Assembly (NCBI GenBank): GCA_021234155.1 | Contig: JAJEKV010000041.1 | Coordinates: 3,462,829 to 3,526,828 of the forward strand | DNA length: 64,000 bases | Reading direction: 5' to 3' | From: Isoetes taiwanensis | Lineage: Eukaryota > Streptophyta > Lycopodiopsida > Isoetales > Isoetaceae | Shown here: piece after piece, positions 12,000 to 23,231 of the stretch | Numbering within the stretch: position 1 is the stretch's first letter | Layout of the letters: each line of letters opens with the position of its first letter | Translations under genes and position numbers: made by a program | Notes under the pieces: generated by a model | Databases searched by the model: none | What the model saw: only the letters and a program-made list of their open reading frames with translations | Told to the model about the DNA's origin: nothing

Positions 12000-12569
12000 G
12001 AAATTAAAAACATCTAAGAATGCAAATTAGATCTGACCTCTCCTTCGGCACCATTTCCATTTGATTTTTCTCCTTTTCTTTCATTGATAACCTGAACGAT
12101 GTACCTGAGTCGCCGCCTTCATGATTTCTTCGTACCCTATTTTCCAGTTCTACCATCAAGGCACACAAGATGTCTTGTGGAACATTGGCTAGGAAATTTG
12201 TCATCTGGACTCCTCCCGACCTTTGCCTTTATCAGCTCGCTTTGCGCAGACACTAAAGGGGGGGAAGAAAAAAAAAACTATGAATGAAACGATACAAATA
12301 AAGCCCACAAACACTCTTAAATGAGCAAATTCCAAAAATAGAAAGTAATAAGTTATGAGATGCAACGAACTTACTCTTAAGGAATGAAGACGAGTGCAAA
12401 AGCGCCGTCTCAGAGCAATGCGTCGCGAACCTGAAAGCAATGCATCGAAATGTGAAGATATATGAAGACTGGCAAGAGTAGTGCCAAGATTCACATCATT
12501 CCCGCGCCAACAAGAAATTCGATCCATTTTTCTTACGCGGTAAATTTTGTTGGTTTGATATCGATCCAT
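12000..12569 (-). CDS. Possible 5' end of an unrecognised minus-strand gene
   Basis: Read on the minus strand, an ATG-started block (12380-12528) encodes MDRISCWRGNDVNLGTTLAS and a basic stretch, then meets a GTAAGT donor near 12375. A pyrimidine-rich acceptor (TTTCTTCCCCCCCTTTAG) lies near 12255. The next block has an ATG at 12204 encoding MTNFLANVPQDILCALMVEL, followed by a charged KEKEKNQMEM region. The donor and acceptor are good, but no single frame joins the two blocks, so the first may be a 5' UTR exon. Product unknown; downstream exons could be those at 7.5-8.2 kb. Confidence 0.3.
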
Positions 12570-12603
12570 TTTTTGTTAGGCGGTAAATTTTGTTGGTTTG
12601 ATA
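12520..12603 (+). repeat. 42-bp tandem duplication
   Basis: CGATCCATTTTT through GGTAAATTTTGTTGGTTTGA is repeated head to tail with period 42 and a few mismatches. Confidence 0.85.
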
Positions 12604-12844
12604 TGCATCAAAAACTAGTCATTGCATATAAGAAAATAGTTAATATCATATATTTTAGGTTGCAATAGTCATAAGAAGAAGGTTAAGGTGAATATGTACT
12701 GCCTATTTTATCTGCAATAGGGAATGCAAATGCACTAGCTCGTGGTTTTTAGTTAACTTGCCTAGAAGAATTTTTCCAAAAACTCAAATGTTTTGCGGTT
12801 TTATATGTAGATCATCATATGTTGAACATACGAATGTTCTAAAT

Positions 12845-15762
12845 ATGTCAGTCTCTGAGAGTAGCAGCTATAATAGTGGGGATGATTGCTTGCCACACCG
12901 CAAGTCATCTTCTTCTTCGCCCTCATCAAATTCATCTTCAATATCTCGTCAAAGACAGAGAAAAAAGGCTAGGAGAGACCCGATTGAAGCCTTCTACCTC
13001 CATCGGCGCAGTTGTTGGTGCAACAAATGTAATGGCAGGACTAGTCTTTCCTATCGCGTTTGACAACAGCATGAAGCAGAGTTTGGTGTATCTCGAAGTC
13101 GACCTTTGCAACCTGATGAAGAAAATGACCTCGAACATGAAGCAAATATTGTAAGTGTGTCCTACATTCAAAAAATTATTTTTACTATTAATTCTATTTA
13201 TGTATACACCCATGTTTGGTTATCGTCGTTATCACTTTTACATATTTTTTGTGGGTGTCGATATTGTGGGATATTTTGGGTTTCGATGAATTATAAATGT
13301 TTAATATAGAGTTTAGAGTTGTTTTCTATGATTTCTTATACTAAACCATGTTGGTAATATTGAGTCATCAATAATATAACCCTAGACTATTACAATATCA
13401 TGCAAGACTGATTAGGAGTTGCTTTATTCTAGGGAGCAGTGCTTTCATTCAGGGTTCGATAAGTTTTTTATTTATTGTAAGTGCATATATAGTAAACAAA
13501 ATATTTTTTGTACTGTTTAAAACTTCAATCCTTGGTTATGTTCCATTATTTGCCTTTGCCATTTATGAATTATCTTTTTAACATATTTGCTTGTTTTGTT
13601 ATTTACTTATAATTGTATTCTATTCGGTCCATGTAGTCCTCAGATGAAGTGCCTGGCTCACACAATGCTTTCGCGGGTGAGGATGTGATTCATGATACCA
13701 TCACAAATTTCTTTTCAATAAATGAACAAACCAATGGTGGCGAAAGTGATGATGGTGTTAATACAAGCAACAGAGATGATAACTCGCACAAGGAGAAAGC
13801 AACATATTTTCACAATGAGGCAAGCACACCAATGTTTCCAAACGCTCGTGTTTCTCGCCTTGCCGCTTGCATGCTTATTCTCATTCTCCAACACAAAGTT
13901 GGTTGGAGCAACAATAGTGTTTTTGAACTTTTCAAGTATGTAAAAGCAAATCATCGGAGCATTAATAGAAGTTTATTTCTATATGCTTATTTGCCTTTTT
14001 TATAGTTTGCTTGATAGAATATTACCAGATGGACATTGTCTTCCAAAGTCTAGGAGGGAGCCTAGGGAGCTATTGCGTTCATTTGGACTAGAGTATAACG
14101 TCGTGCATGCATGTGTTAATGATTGTATTCTATTTCATAAAGAATATGCAAATGATCAATCATGTCCGAAGTATAAGGAAGCGCGCTACGAGGAAGGCAG
14201 AAAGACAAAAGTGGCAAGAAAGGTATTACGTCATATGCCTATAATCCCTTGACTTTGACATATTTTTCGATCGCCCACACTAGCAGATTTCATGGACTAT
14301 CATGCACGACATCGTAGTAGAGATGGAAAGATGAGAACCCCTGCAGATGGGGCTTTGTGGAAGCAGATAGAGGAAAAGTGGCCTATATTTGCATTGGAAC
14401 CTCGCAACGTTAGATTTGGGCTAGGGATTGACGGTGTTTGCCCGTGGGGATCTAGGTCATGTGGCCTGTGGCAGTTATAAATTATAACATTCCACCGTGG
14501 ATGGCTACAAAACCTGGCCATATCATGTTGACTTTGATTATTCCAGGTATGTATGTGTATGTAAAACTTAGTTTTTATTGCTTGTATTAAGTATGGAATG
14601 GGATATTGCAGGAAAATATAAAGTAAAAAATATGAATGTCTATTTAGAACCTTTGGTGGAAGAACTTGAGATTCTATGGAAGGGAGTACACATGTATGAC
14701 ATTTCTAAAACTCCACATGACTTTACCTTCCATGGGATGTTATGCTTTACTCTTCATGACTATCCAGGTTTTATAGAAGTTTCAGGTATGATGTACTATA
14801 ATGCAAAATTGTAAAAAACCTTAGATGTTCTTTGAATTAACCTTTTGTTGAGATTGTAGGTCTACAAACAATTGGTGCATATGGATGTCCTTCTTGTGGG
14901 AGTGGCTTAACATCTTATAGGTCAAAACATCTGAAGAAGCAAATATATGTTGGAGAGAAAAAGTACTTGACAGAGGGCCATCCTACACGTGGATCCGATG
15001 AGACCATGAAGCCAACGAGATGGACACCTAGGGCTTGGTTGGATGCTTGGAAGGGGATGAATCCCAATCTGAATTACTTGACTAGTTATGAAGATGCAAA
15101 TGCAAATCTTCTGCCAGGAATGAAAAGGTTATCCATATTCTATAGATTGGATTATTGGAGTGACTTGGAGTTGGTGCATTTACTTGATCCCATGCACATC
15201 TTCAAAAATGTCGCACATTCTCTTTGGCAGCATATAACAGAAGAGCGGGAAACATTGGCTGCTAGGATGGATCTCAAAGAGCAAAAAATAAAAAAGAAAT
15301 ATTGGCCGATCGAGAAGAAAGGCAGGAAAACCCTCACATGGAAACAAGGTGCATGGGTTCTAGGGAAAAAACAAGTTTTTGAGGTCAACAAAAGGATATC
15401 AAAGGTACGCACACCAACTGGATATGGAGCCTCTTTGGGAAAGGCATTTACTAAAAAAGGCAGTCTCATTGGATTAAAATCCCATGATTGGCACAAGTTT
15501 ACTTTTGCTCTAGTTTCTTATGAAAAACTTATATTTTAACATATGCACTTATACTTCGTGGATTTTCCAGCATATACTTCCATGTGTTATAAGGGATTTC
15601 TTGACCCCACAAGTAAGGAGCATTATATATCGATTGGGTAAATTTGCAAGGTGGGTGTCTTCCAAAGAGATTGAAGTGGCTGAGATATCAAAAGTAGAGG
15701 AGGAAGTGATTATACTGCTTTGTGACATTGAAAAATTTCCCACTAGTTTTTTTGACCTTCAG
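12845..15762 (+). pseudogene. CACTA (En/Spm) transposon Tnp2-type transposase, decayed
   Basis: A multi-exon coding region matches plant CACTA Tnp2 transposases. It begins MSVSESSSYNSGDD. Exons then encode RILPDGHCLPKSRREP and ACVNDCILFHKEYAN; ADFMDYHARHRSRDGKMRTP and PRNVRFGLGIDGV; NIPPWMATKPGHIMLTL; MNVYLEPLVEELEILWKGV; IGAYGCPSCGSGL; LVHLLDPMHIFKNVAHSLW; and a C-terminal block (PCVIRDFLTPQVR ... LLCDIEKFPTSFFDL) like the DUF4218 region. Introns have good borders (GTATGT..TATAG at about 13937-14004; GTATGT..TGCAG at about 14546-14610). Two CGA-to-TGA-type stops at about 14250, a frameshift near 14450-14490 and a stop disable it. The enzyme would bind CACTA ends and move the element. Terminal inverted repeats were not located. 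Confidence 0.85.
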
Positions 15763-15802
15763 GTACTACTAAACAAATTCTATGCAATTATGTTACTTCT
15801 AT

Positions 15803-16562
15803 ACCGAAGATGTCTCGGCGCTTAAGTGATAACTCGGCGAAGATGTCTATGCTTAAGTGATTCACCAAAGCGACAAGACCATTTGAGTCAGTAGCGGAAC
15901 GTTCCGTAAATCAAGGAAGATGTGTGATTCACCGAAACGACGAGACCATTTGAGTTAGTAGCGGAACGTTCCATAAATCAAGGAAAATGTCTCGGGGCTT
16001 AAGTGATTCACCGAAGCGACGAGCCCATCTGAGTCAGTAGCGGAATGTTCCGTAAATCAAGGAAGGCGTAAGTGATTCACCGGGGTTTACGGTAGACCAT
16101 TTGAGTCGATGGCGGAACATTCCGGAAATCAAGGAAGGCGGTTGGTGACAACCACACCAAAACCATTTGAGTCAGTAGCGGAACGTTCCGTAAATCAAGG
16201 AAGGCGAAGTGATTCACCGGGCGAGGAGACCATTTGAGTCGATGAGCGAAATGTTCCAGAATCAAGGAAGGCAGTTTGGTGACAACCATTAGAACCATTT
16301 GAGTCGGTGAGCGGAACGTTAAAAAATCAAGGAAGGCGGTGGTGACAACCATCAAGATCACGAAGTGGAACTGGCTGAAGATCACGTAAGTGGGAAACGT
16401 TAAAGTAAAATCAAGGAAGGCAGGTGGTGACAACCACTGAAGATCACAGAAGTGGAACGAACGTAAATCAAGGAAGGCAGGTGGTGACAACCACTGAAGA
16501 TCACAGAAGTGGGACGACTGAAGACCAGTGGGACCGCTGAAGATCACAGAAGTGGGACCATG
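15803..16562 (+). repeat. Degenerate 60-90 bp tandem repeat array
   Basis: About ten imperfect units share ACCATTTGAGTC, GCGGAACGTTCCGTAAATCA and AAGTGATTCACC. The palindrome GGAACGTTCC recurs with point variants. Later units switch to GGTGGTGACAACCACTGAAG, itself an inverted repeat, and GATCACAGAAGTGGGAC. The array begins about 40 bp after the Tnp2 coding remnant. Subterminal repeat arrays that bind transposase are known in CACTA elements, so this may be the 3' subterminal region. No CACTA terminus is visible at its end. Confidence 0.8.
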
Positions 16563-16606
16563 TCGCCAAAAGTAAAATCCAAAAAGCTTCTTCGAACCAA
16601 GCCCAT

Positions 16607-16741
16607 CTCCTCGAAAACCCTTCGGGGCGGGGGTTTTTTAACCCAGACAGTAATAAGTTTGCTGCGCTCCTTATGGGTCCCATAGGCCGATTGGCCTCAG
16701 TGGACGATAAAAAATCATTCTCATTCTCATTCTCATTCCCA
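16607..16741 (+). mobile_element. LINE (family A) 3'-end-only fragment
   Basis: The fragment begins inside the hairpin (GAAAACCC-TTCG-GGGCGGGGG), continues through GTCCCATAGGCCGATTGGCC and GTGGACGATAAAAAATCATT, and ends with a TTCTCA-type tail (CATTCTCATTCTCATTC). It is a strongly 5'-truncated insertion or a remnant. It lies directly upstream of the longer LINE. Confidence 0.85.
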
Positions 16742-16909
16742 AAAGAATTCCTACAATAGCCAGAATCAAACCTCCCCCCCACAGGGTTGAACCCCCCCAA
16801 ACCCCCCCGTGCCAACCACTGAGGGCGGGCATCGTTTATGCTTTTTAAACATGTCTCAATTCTTAATAGCCTTTTAGCTCTCTAATACACTTCCATACCA
16901 TACAACCTC

Positions 16910-18209
16910 ATGGCCACTTCTGTAGCCCCTTGCCCAGACCCCCATTTGGAGGGAGACATTCCCCAGCCCCAGCCCCAGCCCAAGCCCACGCCCACCTGGG
17001 AGAACCAGGAGGAGGGACCGCCGCGAAAACGACCCCGGTCGGATACCAATGACAAGGGAGAAACCTCTTCCATGAGGATGGAGGCCCCCAGCCCGACACA
17101 GGCGCAGACGAGGGCCATGAAACAAATGGAGGAACAGATTGAGAGATTGAGGAACAAATTGAGCAACAGAACTCGCAGCAGAGATACAATCCTCAGCGTC
17201 CCACGTACTCAAAAGACAGTTGGCAGCAGAAAGGCAACGGATTGCAGAGATGGGGACCCGCGTGCAGCAGTTAGAAGATGGACTTCGCTTGGCACACTTT
17301 GAGCGGCAACAGGATAAGCAGGGCCTTGCTGACTTGCGAGCTCGCGTGGATTCCCTCCTCACCACCATAGAGACTATGGCACGGGACAAGCAAGGTGTTG
17401 AGCAGGATGCAGTGGCAACTATCTTCTGCCTCAAGTCAGAAGCTGAGGGGTCTGCCACTATAATACAGAACGTCCGAGCCGCCTTCGAAGCCAGCCAGAC
17501 AGAGCTAAGAACCCTACAAAGTAGGACTGAGACACAGGCACAGGAGATACATGAGCTCCGAGCAACCATTACCCAGCAAGGCAGGGGCCTCCATGCCGAG
17601 GTCCATGAACACTTACGGCAGTGCACGAATGAGTTAGCCAAGCAACAGAGATTTCAACAGGAGCTAGGCTCCCGACTCCAGGCAGCAGAGGCCGCAACAT
17701 GGGGCCAGACAAACACACATGTTCCGCAGCCCACCAGTCGCCAAACAGGCAGACAGACACCGCCTGCTTCATCTCGCACACCACACTGCCCTTGCTGTGA
17801 ATAGCCCACACGCTCCAGGCAACAGACATCACCTATTGGGACAGCTAATGTTGCCCCGCAACTGAGTGAGCAGTAGGAGCAGGGCTGCCGGCGTCATAAT
17901 GTGGTGGTATGTGGACTCCCGGAGGAGGCAGGAGAGGATCTCACCAAGCGCATCCAGGATCAGATCCTATCTCGCATGGCATTTCCGAATGCAGTGCACA
18001 TTGTTCGAGCAAGCCGCCTTGGGGCTCAACACACAGATTGCCCGCGCGTTGTCGCCTTCACGATGGCAGACATGCGACTGCGTGAGGCAATTCTGCGTCA
18101 GAGTAGGCACTTGAAGGGGACTACTCTGTATGTTGACCAGGATCTTACTCCGATGCAACAGGAGTCCCGCCGGCAGCAGCTGGCTCAAGTCAAGGACGTC
18201 CGTCGCTGA
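16910..18209 (+). pseudogene. LINE ORF1: Pro-rich head, coiled coil, L1-ORF1p-like RNA-binding domain
   Basis: Starts at ATG 16910 with a Pro/Gln-rich head (PQPQPQPKPTPTW) and a basic PPRKRPRSD patch that could act in nuclear import. A frame change near 17210 leads to a long coiled coil (AAERQRIAEMGTRVQQLEDG through LGSRLQAAEAATW). A stop at 17802-17804 and another frame change precede a compact domain: VVVCGLPEEAGEDLTKRIQD, VRASRLGAQHTDCPRVVAF, LKGTTLYVDQDLTPMQQESR. That order (coiled coil, then RRM-like domain with GLPE and a VDQDLT-type block) is what L1-type ORF1 proteins have, and it implies RNA binding and trimer formation. Assignment rests on motif layout. Confidence 0.78.
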
Positions 18210-18439
18210 GGGGGTGCTGCAGGCCTGGTCCGAGGCAAGCTTCGCATTTTCAGACCGGTGCCTGCTGAGGTCACCGATGCAATGCGTCAAGCTACTGCCA
18301 CTCCTGCTACTGCTACCAGTACCCCTACTGCACCTCCTGCTCCTGCTGCTCCAACTGCTCCTGCAACTGCTACTCAGGTGCCGCACACTGTTCCCCCTGC
18401 AACCGGAACAGATCATCGAGCGTCTACATCAAATGCCAA

Positions 18440-20938
18440 CAAATAGGAATTGTGCCTCCAGATGGTATCGTAGAACTATCGGGGCTTCCCTTGGCAGAAA
18501 GGGGAGATTCTCAACTCTATTGCACCAGATATGGATCTCATTTTCCTCATGGAAACATGGGAACATGCAGGGCACAGGCTGCCGAACCTCCCAGGCTATC
18601 TGCATTTCTCGGTGTTCAATGAGTGCACAGGCAAGCGAGGACATGGCGGGGTTGCCTGCTACTATCGTGCAACCTTGCGGCATTCAGTCTCGCTGCACAA
18701 AACAGACAGGTACAATCGATACTTGTGGGTGCGCGTGCAGCATGACAGTGGCAGCGTTCTCTTCATAACATCATGCTACTTTCCACATGCCGAGAGCAAC
18801 TTTTATAACACTCATTCAGATGTGGATAGATTGGAGCCCTATGTCAATCTATATGATGATATACAGCAGCACAAACAGTTGGGCAAGGTTATGTTGCTTG
18901 GCGACTTTAATGCACGCACAGGAGCCGAGCAGGTCCCAAAATTTGAGCCCCTGGCAGAGGACGTCTTGCAGCTGAACCCCGCAGAGGTGGCTTGGTCAAG
19001 GGTGTAGAAGACAACCATATTTCGTGCTATGGCAGGCAGTTGTTGTTGCTAGGTAGTATCTTTGATCTGGTTATTTGTAATGGGTAAGCACAATGGTCAT
19101 CTTCCAGCTGCTGCACTTGTAGACAGGAGAATCAAGGGGGCAGCTCCAGTGTGGTGGATTATCTGCTGGTTGAGGAACATGATCTGCACCTGGTTGCCTA
19201 TTTCTCCATTGGAACAGTCAATCGGGACGAGGAAGTGGACTCGGACCACCAGCCCCTGTTCGTGCATCTCCATTGGCAAGCTCCCCATGCATCTACTGCC
19301 TCAACACCCCAGGTGCCCCAGCTGCGCCTGGACTACCGCCGTGCAGGGACCTATGCCCAGCTGCTTGAGCATGATCTGGCAGGACCGCTGCAACTCCCCA
19401 CATTTCAACAGCAATCTGCTGCGCTGACTCACCTGCTTCTGACAGCTGATGCTTTGGGAGAGGCCGCTCATGGCGAACCTCGGGTGCTACCACCTTCCCC
19501 CGCAACAGGTGGTTTGATGATGAGTGTCGGGAGCTCAAGCGCACACTCCAGCTGTTACTGATCCCACCTCCCGCCCACAGGCCATCAGTCAATACCGCTC
19601 CTTCCTCAAGAACAAGAAAGCCAGCTACCTCGCAGAGCATCAGCAACAGATGTTTGGTCTCCTGGATCGGCACCCCAAGACATTCTGGAGAAGGGTCTTG
19701 AGCAAGACTGCACAGCCCACAGGGAACATCACCCCCGGCAACGGGTACAAGATTTGCAAATGGCTTTTACGACCATTCTCGGGGCCGCATGAAGAGTCCC
19801 TCCACAGATAGGCATGGCTCTGGTCATCACAGAGGGGGATGTCATCATGAGCCTACAACGTCTGGCTAATGGGAAGGCAGCAGATTTAGATGGCATGCAG
19901 CGAAACTTCTGAAATGGGCTGGGCCTCCACTGGTGGCTGTTCTCACGGCGTTATTCAACAAAGCATTGCAAGAAGGCTTCCCTCCACAGTGGACCACTAG
20001 TAGAGTTGTGCCCATATACAAGGCAGGGGACCCTCAATGCCCGGCCAACTATCGTACTATTATGGTCAGCTCTCTCTTTGCAAAACTGTTGGCTGGCATC
20101 CTTGAGCAGCGGCTGACAATATGGGCAGAGGAGGCAGATATGCGAGCTCTCACACAGGCAGGTTTTTGGCCCAGGCATTCTACCATTGACCATATCTTCA
20201 CTCTGCGCACATTGATTGAGGATAGTAGGAATCACCGACAAAACCTGTATTGTTGTTTCATGGATTTCGCAAAAGCTTTTGACACAAAGGCCGGACAAAG
20301 GTTATAGGACGATCAAGGCGGTGGGGACTCCCCTTAACTTGCGTAATGCGTGTATAGGTCGCATGGCGAGGCATGCTCGGGCCGTATCACATCGTCGACA
20401 ACCGTGTCGGTAGTATTGAGTGCGTCAAGGTTGCCCCTCTCCCCACACTCTTTGGCCTCAGACATTGACCACCGAAGATTGGCTCTCTCGAACATGGAGG
20501 TGCGGGCCCATCTCATGCATCACACAATCCGGCAACTCATATATGCCGACGATGTCAACCTCCGCCTATACTCCGGAGGACATGCAACGCCACCGGATGC
20601 TCTCGACACTTTTTGCGATTCACCCAATGCGAAGTTAACTTGGCCAAAACTAGGGTGCTGCTAGTCTCATCATCCCGTCAGCCAAGGCTTCCCTCATTCA
20701 CTTACCAGGGACAGGATGTGGAGGTGGCTCCGACCTACAAGTACTTAGGAATCAAGTTCTCTACTACCACCCATTGGGATGCTGCCATCAGCTTGCGGGT
20801 CACGGCAGGTTGGAAAACACTCTATGCCATGCAGAACAACAGCCACAAGGCAGAGTTGTATGCCTGGGGCCACCAGTCACACTTATTTCGGGCATTGGTC
20901 GAGCCGGTCCTTTTATATGGGGCAGAAGTATGGGTGGT
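18440..20938 (+). pseudogene. LINE ORF2: APE-type endonuclease and reverse transcriptase
   Basis: The endonuclease is recognised by MDLIFLMETWEH (catalytic Glu region), GKRGHGGVACYYR, LGDFNARTG (Asp/Asn) at about 18898, and SDHQPLFVHL at about 19240. The linker has LQRLANGKAADLDGMQ. Reverse transcriptase blocks are GFPPQWTTSRVVPIYKAGDP, NYRTIMVSSLFAKLL, TQAGFWPRHSTIDHIFTLR, CCFMDFAKAFDT, APLSPTLFGL (usual QGCPLSPTLF) and IRQLIYADDVN. After this YKYLGIKFSTTTHWDA and TLYAMQNN follow. Breaks include a stop at 19007, frame changes near 19520, 19800, 20300 and 20620, and loss of the C-terminus. Cleavage of target DNA and target-primed reverse transcription would be its roles. Confidence 0.88.
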
Positions 20939-22064
20939 AGTGCTCCAAATAGATCTCATTTGGTCGGCAATGAAAGCTCAAGGTGCTACAACGGCATTGA
21001 TGGCCATGGCTGGCTATGGTGATGCATTTGGCTTAGAAGAAGAATATAGGGAATTAATTTTTAGGTAAAGCTACGGTTTAGGGGCAGTTGAGTCGTTGCT
21101 TAACCTTGAAGACAATAGCAGCTCTCAGCCTCTTTTTGTAACGACAACTAAGAAGGTTCAAAACAAAATCGATCGGCTCCCAGTTGTCCTCCAGCTCTGC
21201 TTTGACTGAAAACAAAGTTATCAGGAAAAAGATCTGTCTAGATGCTACAATTTATGGACTGAAGCTTTATCTTATGCCGGATACATGTATTGAGTGAGGA
21301 AATATGTTGAGCTCCAAGTCCTGCCAGATTTAGAAGCTTCTACCAGAATCTGTGATATTATCCATTTTTCAGGCTGCAAATCGATGAGCATCGTCCTTGG
21401 TACATAGCGAGTAGGTAAATATCTAGACATTAATCCTCTTCAACTGGAGATCAGAGTATGCTGTATGACATTATTTTTTTCGTTTTTTTTGTTCCAGAAC
21501 AAAGGCAACATTATTGTGGCTTCATTTCTTGCTCTGTTTTGACTGAGTTCGATTTGCAAATGTATGGGCTCTACATTTATGTTTTTTGTGGTTTTTATAC
21601 AAATATTTTCTTCTAACCTTCTTTTCTTTTGTACAGAGTTTTTGAATGGCATTTTGGGAACGAGATTACAAATGTTTAGAGCGGATGTAAGGTTAGATAT
21701 GATTGTTTATTTTTTGTTTTTATTTTTGTTTTTTGACTTGGCCAATATGCCCTCTAACATGGCTTTGTATAACGTTTGTGATCAGTTGGCTGGAGATTCC
21801 TGTCAATGGTACATATATGGCTTGTTGGAGAACCACATCATAGAATTAGAAAGTGTGATTTCCCTTACCGATTTAACATTAGTTCTGCTAATAACAATTA
21901 TGCATTGCCTGACAGTGACAAGACAAAGTTTGTGAGTAATTTCTTTGCAATAACTTTCTTTTGGTAACTAAACTAACTGTTTGAACATTTTGCAGAGACC
22001 AAGGGGAAGCATCCAGCACATGATGATTAAGATTATTATAAGACCAAGAAAGTTGATTTTGGTT
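20939..22064. other. Region after the LINE; one exon-like block
   Basis: From about 20955 to 21064 an open frame encodes MKAQGATTALMAMAGYGDAF and EEEYRELIFR, then meets a GTAAAG donor-like site. It differs from LINE proteins and could be a host exon cut by the LINE, but the family was not recognised. The rest, to 22064, is AT-rich with no supported gene. Confidence 0.3.
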
Positions 22065-23003
22065 TTAATTTCTTATGTCTGGCAAGGGCAAATGCCATTT
22101 CACTTTCAAGCACCTCTTTTTCTTGTTTCGGAGATGAAGAATTGTCTCTATCTGTTCAAGATGTTTTCTGAGAATCAAAATTTCTTCATTCACTTTCTGA
22201 TTTGAAGTCATCAGGTTTTCCCTCTCCTCTTCAAGTTTGACAGATGCTTGGACTTGAAAAATTTCAGATTCTAGATGCTTTAACGTGTCAATCTTAATTT
22301 GATTTATGGACTTGAGCTCATGTACAGTACCCTGTAACATTTTATTTTCAGTACACCTCTCCAGAAATTGGACCTCCAAGGAAATAACATTATCTTGGAA
22401 CTGGGAAAGTTTCAAGTTTAGTCTATCGTTTTCTTTCTTGCAACCTACAAACTCAGCTTCCATTTCTTTGACTCTTTTATCACTTTCATATTTTGCTTTG
22501 GCATTTACATCTTTATCTTCATTCAATTGTGAAACCAAAAAATTCAAACTCACAATTTACTGTTCCTGCATTTGGATCTGTGTTGACTTGTCCTCTAGGC
22601 ATCTGAGTAGATCTATTTTTTCATTCTCCATTGCTTCAAGCTTGATACAGTAGCCCAAAGATTGGCAGTCAACTTGTCCTTCGCCGATATTTCATCTTTA
22701 AGCATACTCTGTTCTTCCTGCAGCCAAGACAAGACATGACAAATCTTCCTGCAGGGTATGAACCTCACCTTCCAGTTGTTGAATAATTGCAATTTTATCC
22801 TGCAGTTCAAATGTTAGTTCACTGTTCTTCCTCTCTGTAATTTCAATGACTTCCTCCATCTTCGTTCTTTCTTCCATAAGAAGAGATATGAGCACCTGCT
22901 TTTCCTCTTCATTGACTTTGAGCTGTTGTTGAAGATGTCTAATATCCCTCTCAAGAACAGTAATTTTATGTATACCATTTTCACTAGCATCCTTAGGACT
23001 CAT
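22065..23003 (-). pseudogene. Coiled-coil protein gene (partial), long tail region
   Basis: Minus-strand exons encode almost pure coiled coil: ITVLERDIRHLQQQLKVNEE, LQDKIAIIQQLEGEVHTLQ (about 22760-23003); then after a TGCAG acceptor near 22720 EEQSMLKDEISAKDKLTANL; then ENEKIDLLRCLEDKSTQIQ and, past one in-frame TAA near 22560, EMEAEFVGCKKENDRLNLKL to about 22065. The heptad-rich, Glu/Lys-rich pattern suits a cytoskeletal or kinesin tail. KIN-12-type kinesins are one possibility, but that is only an impression. The stop suggests decay unless an intron hides it. A Copia element lies upstream, and a further short exon in the same orientation may be at 29.45 kb. Confidence 0.5.
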
Positions 23004-23098
23004 GTTTCCATTTTTGCATCTCGAAATAAATGAACTTAATTGTCAGCTGTATTAATTGTCTACAATTGGAGAACCCAAACATATTCACATTGATTTTA

Positions 23099-23231
23099 GA
23101 ATCAAATAGCCCTTACAGATCAACTGTGCTTAGTTCCTTCTTCTAACCTCATAACCATTTGATTTTTTTGGCAACTTGCTGGAAACTTGCTGGCAACTTG
23201 CTCTGATTATAATATGATCAACATTCAACAC
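23099..23231 (-). repeat. 3' LTR start of Copia element
   Basis: On the minus strand a polypurine tract (AAGGGAGA, about 23231-23240) is followed by TGTTGAATGTTGATCATATT. About 113 bp of this sequence recurs at 29222-29334, with an extra 20-bp duplication (CAGCAAGTTTCC region) in this copy. TG as first bases and the polypurine tract mark it as LTR. Homology stops at 23099. Confidence 0.75.

Larger units (their letters stand above)
16742..20938 (+). mobile_element. Near full-length LINE (family A), 3' end missing
   Basis: A non-LTR retrotransposon on the plus strand with, in order: a leader with C-tracts (16775-16810), an ORF1 region (16910-18209), an endonuclease region and a reverse transcriptase region to about 20938. 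The zinc-finger C-terminus, 3' hairpin and tail seen in other copies are absent; unrelated sequence begins after VEPVLLYGAEVW. Frameshifts and stops are spread through all parts, so it is dead. It is the best source, with the minus-strand copy at 59.8-64 kb, for the family consensus. Confidence 0.9.

Noticed and set aside
12731-12735. CACTA at 12731 as the left end of the Tnp2 element
   Set aside because: No inverted partner was found near 15.8-16.6 kb; five bases alone are not evidence.
16077-16547. 156-codon repetitive open frame on the minus strand
   Set aside because: Its internal repeats (HFCDLQWLSPPAFLD) are only the translated tandem DNA array.
18258-18446. Ala/Pro/Thr-rich open frame
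   Set aside because: It lies in the LINE between ORF1 and endonuclease, in a low-complexity GCTCCTGCTACT stretch; likely linker, not a gene.
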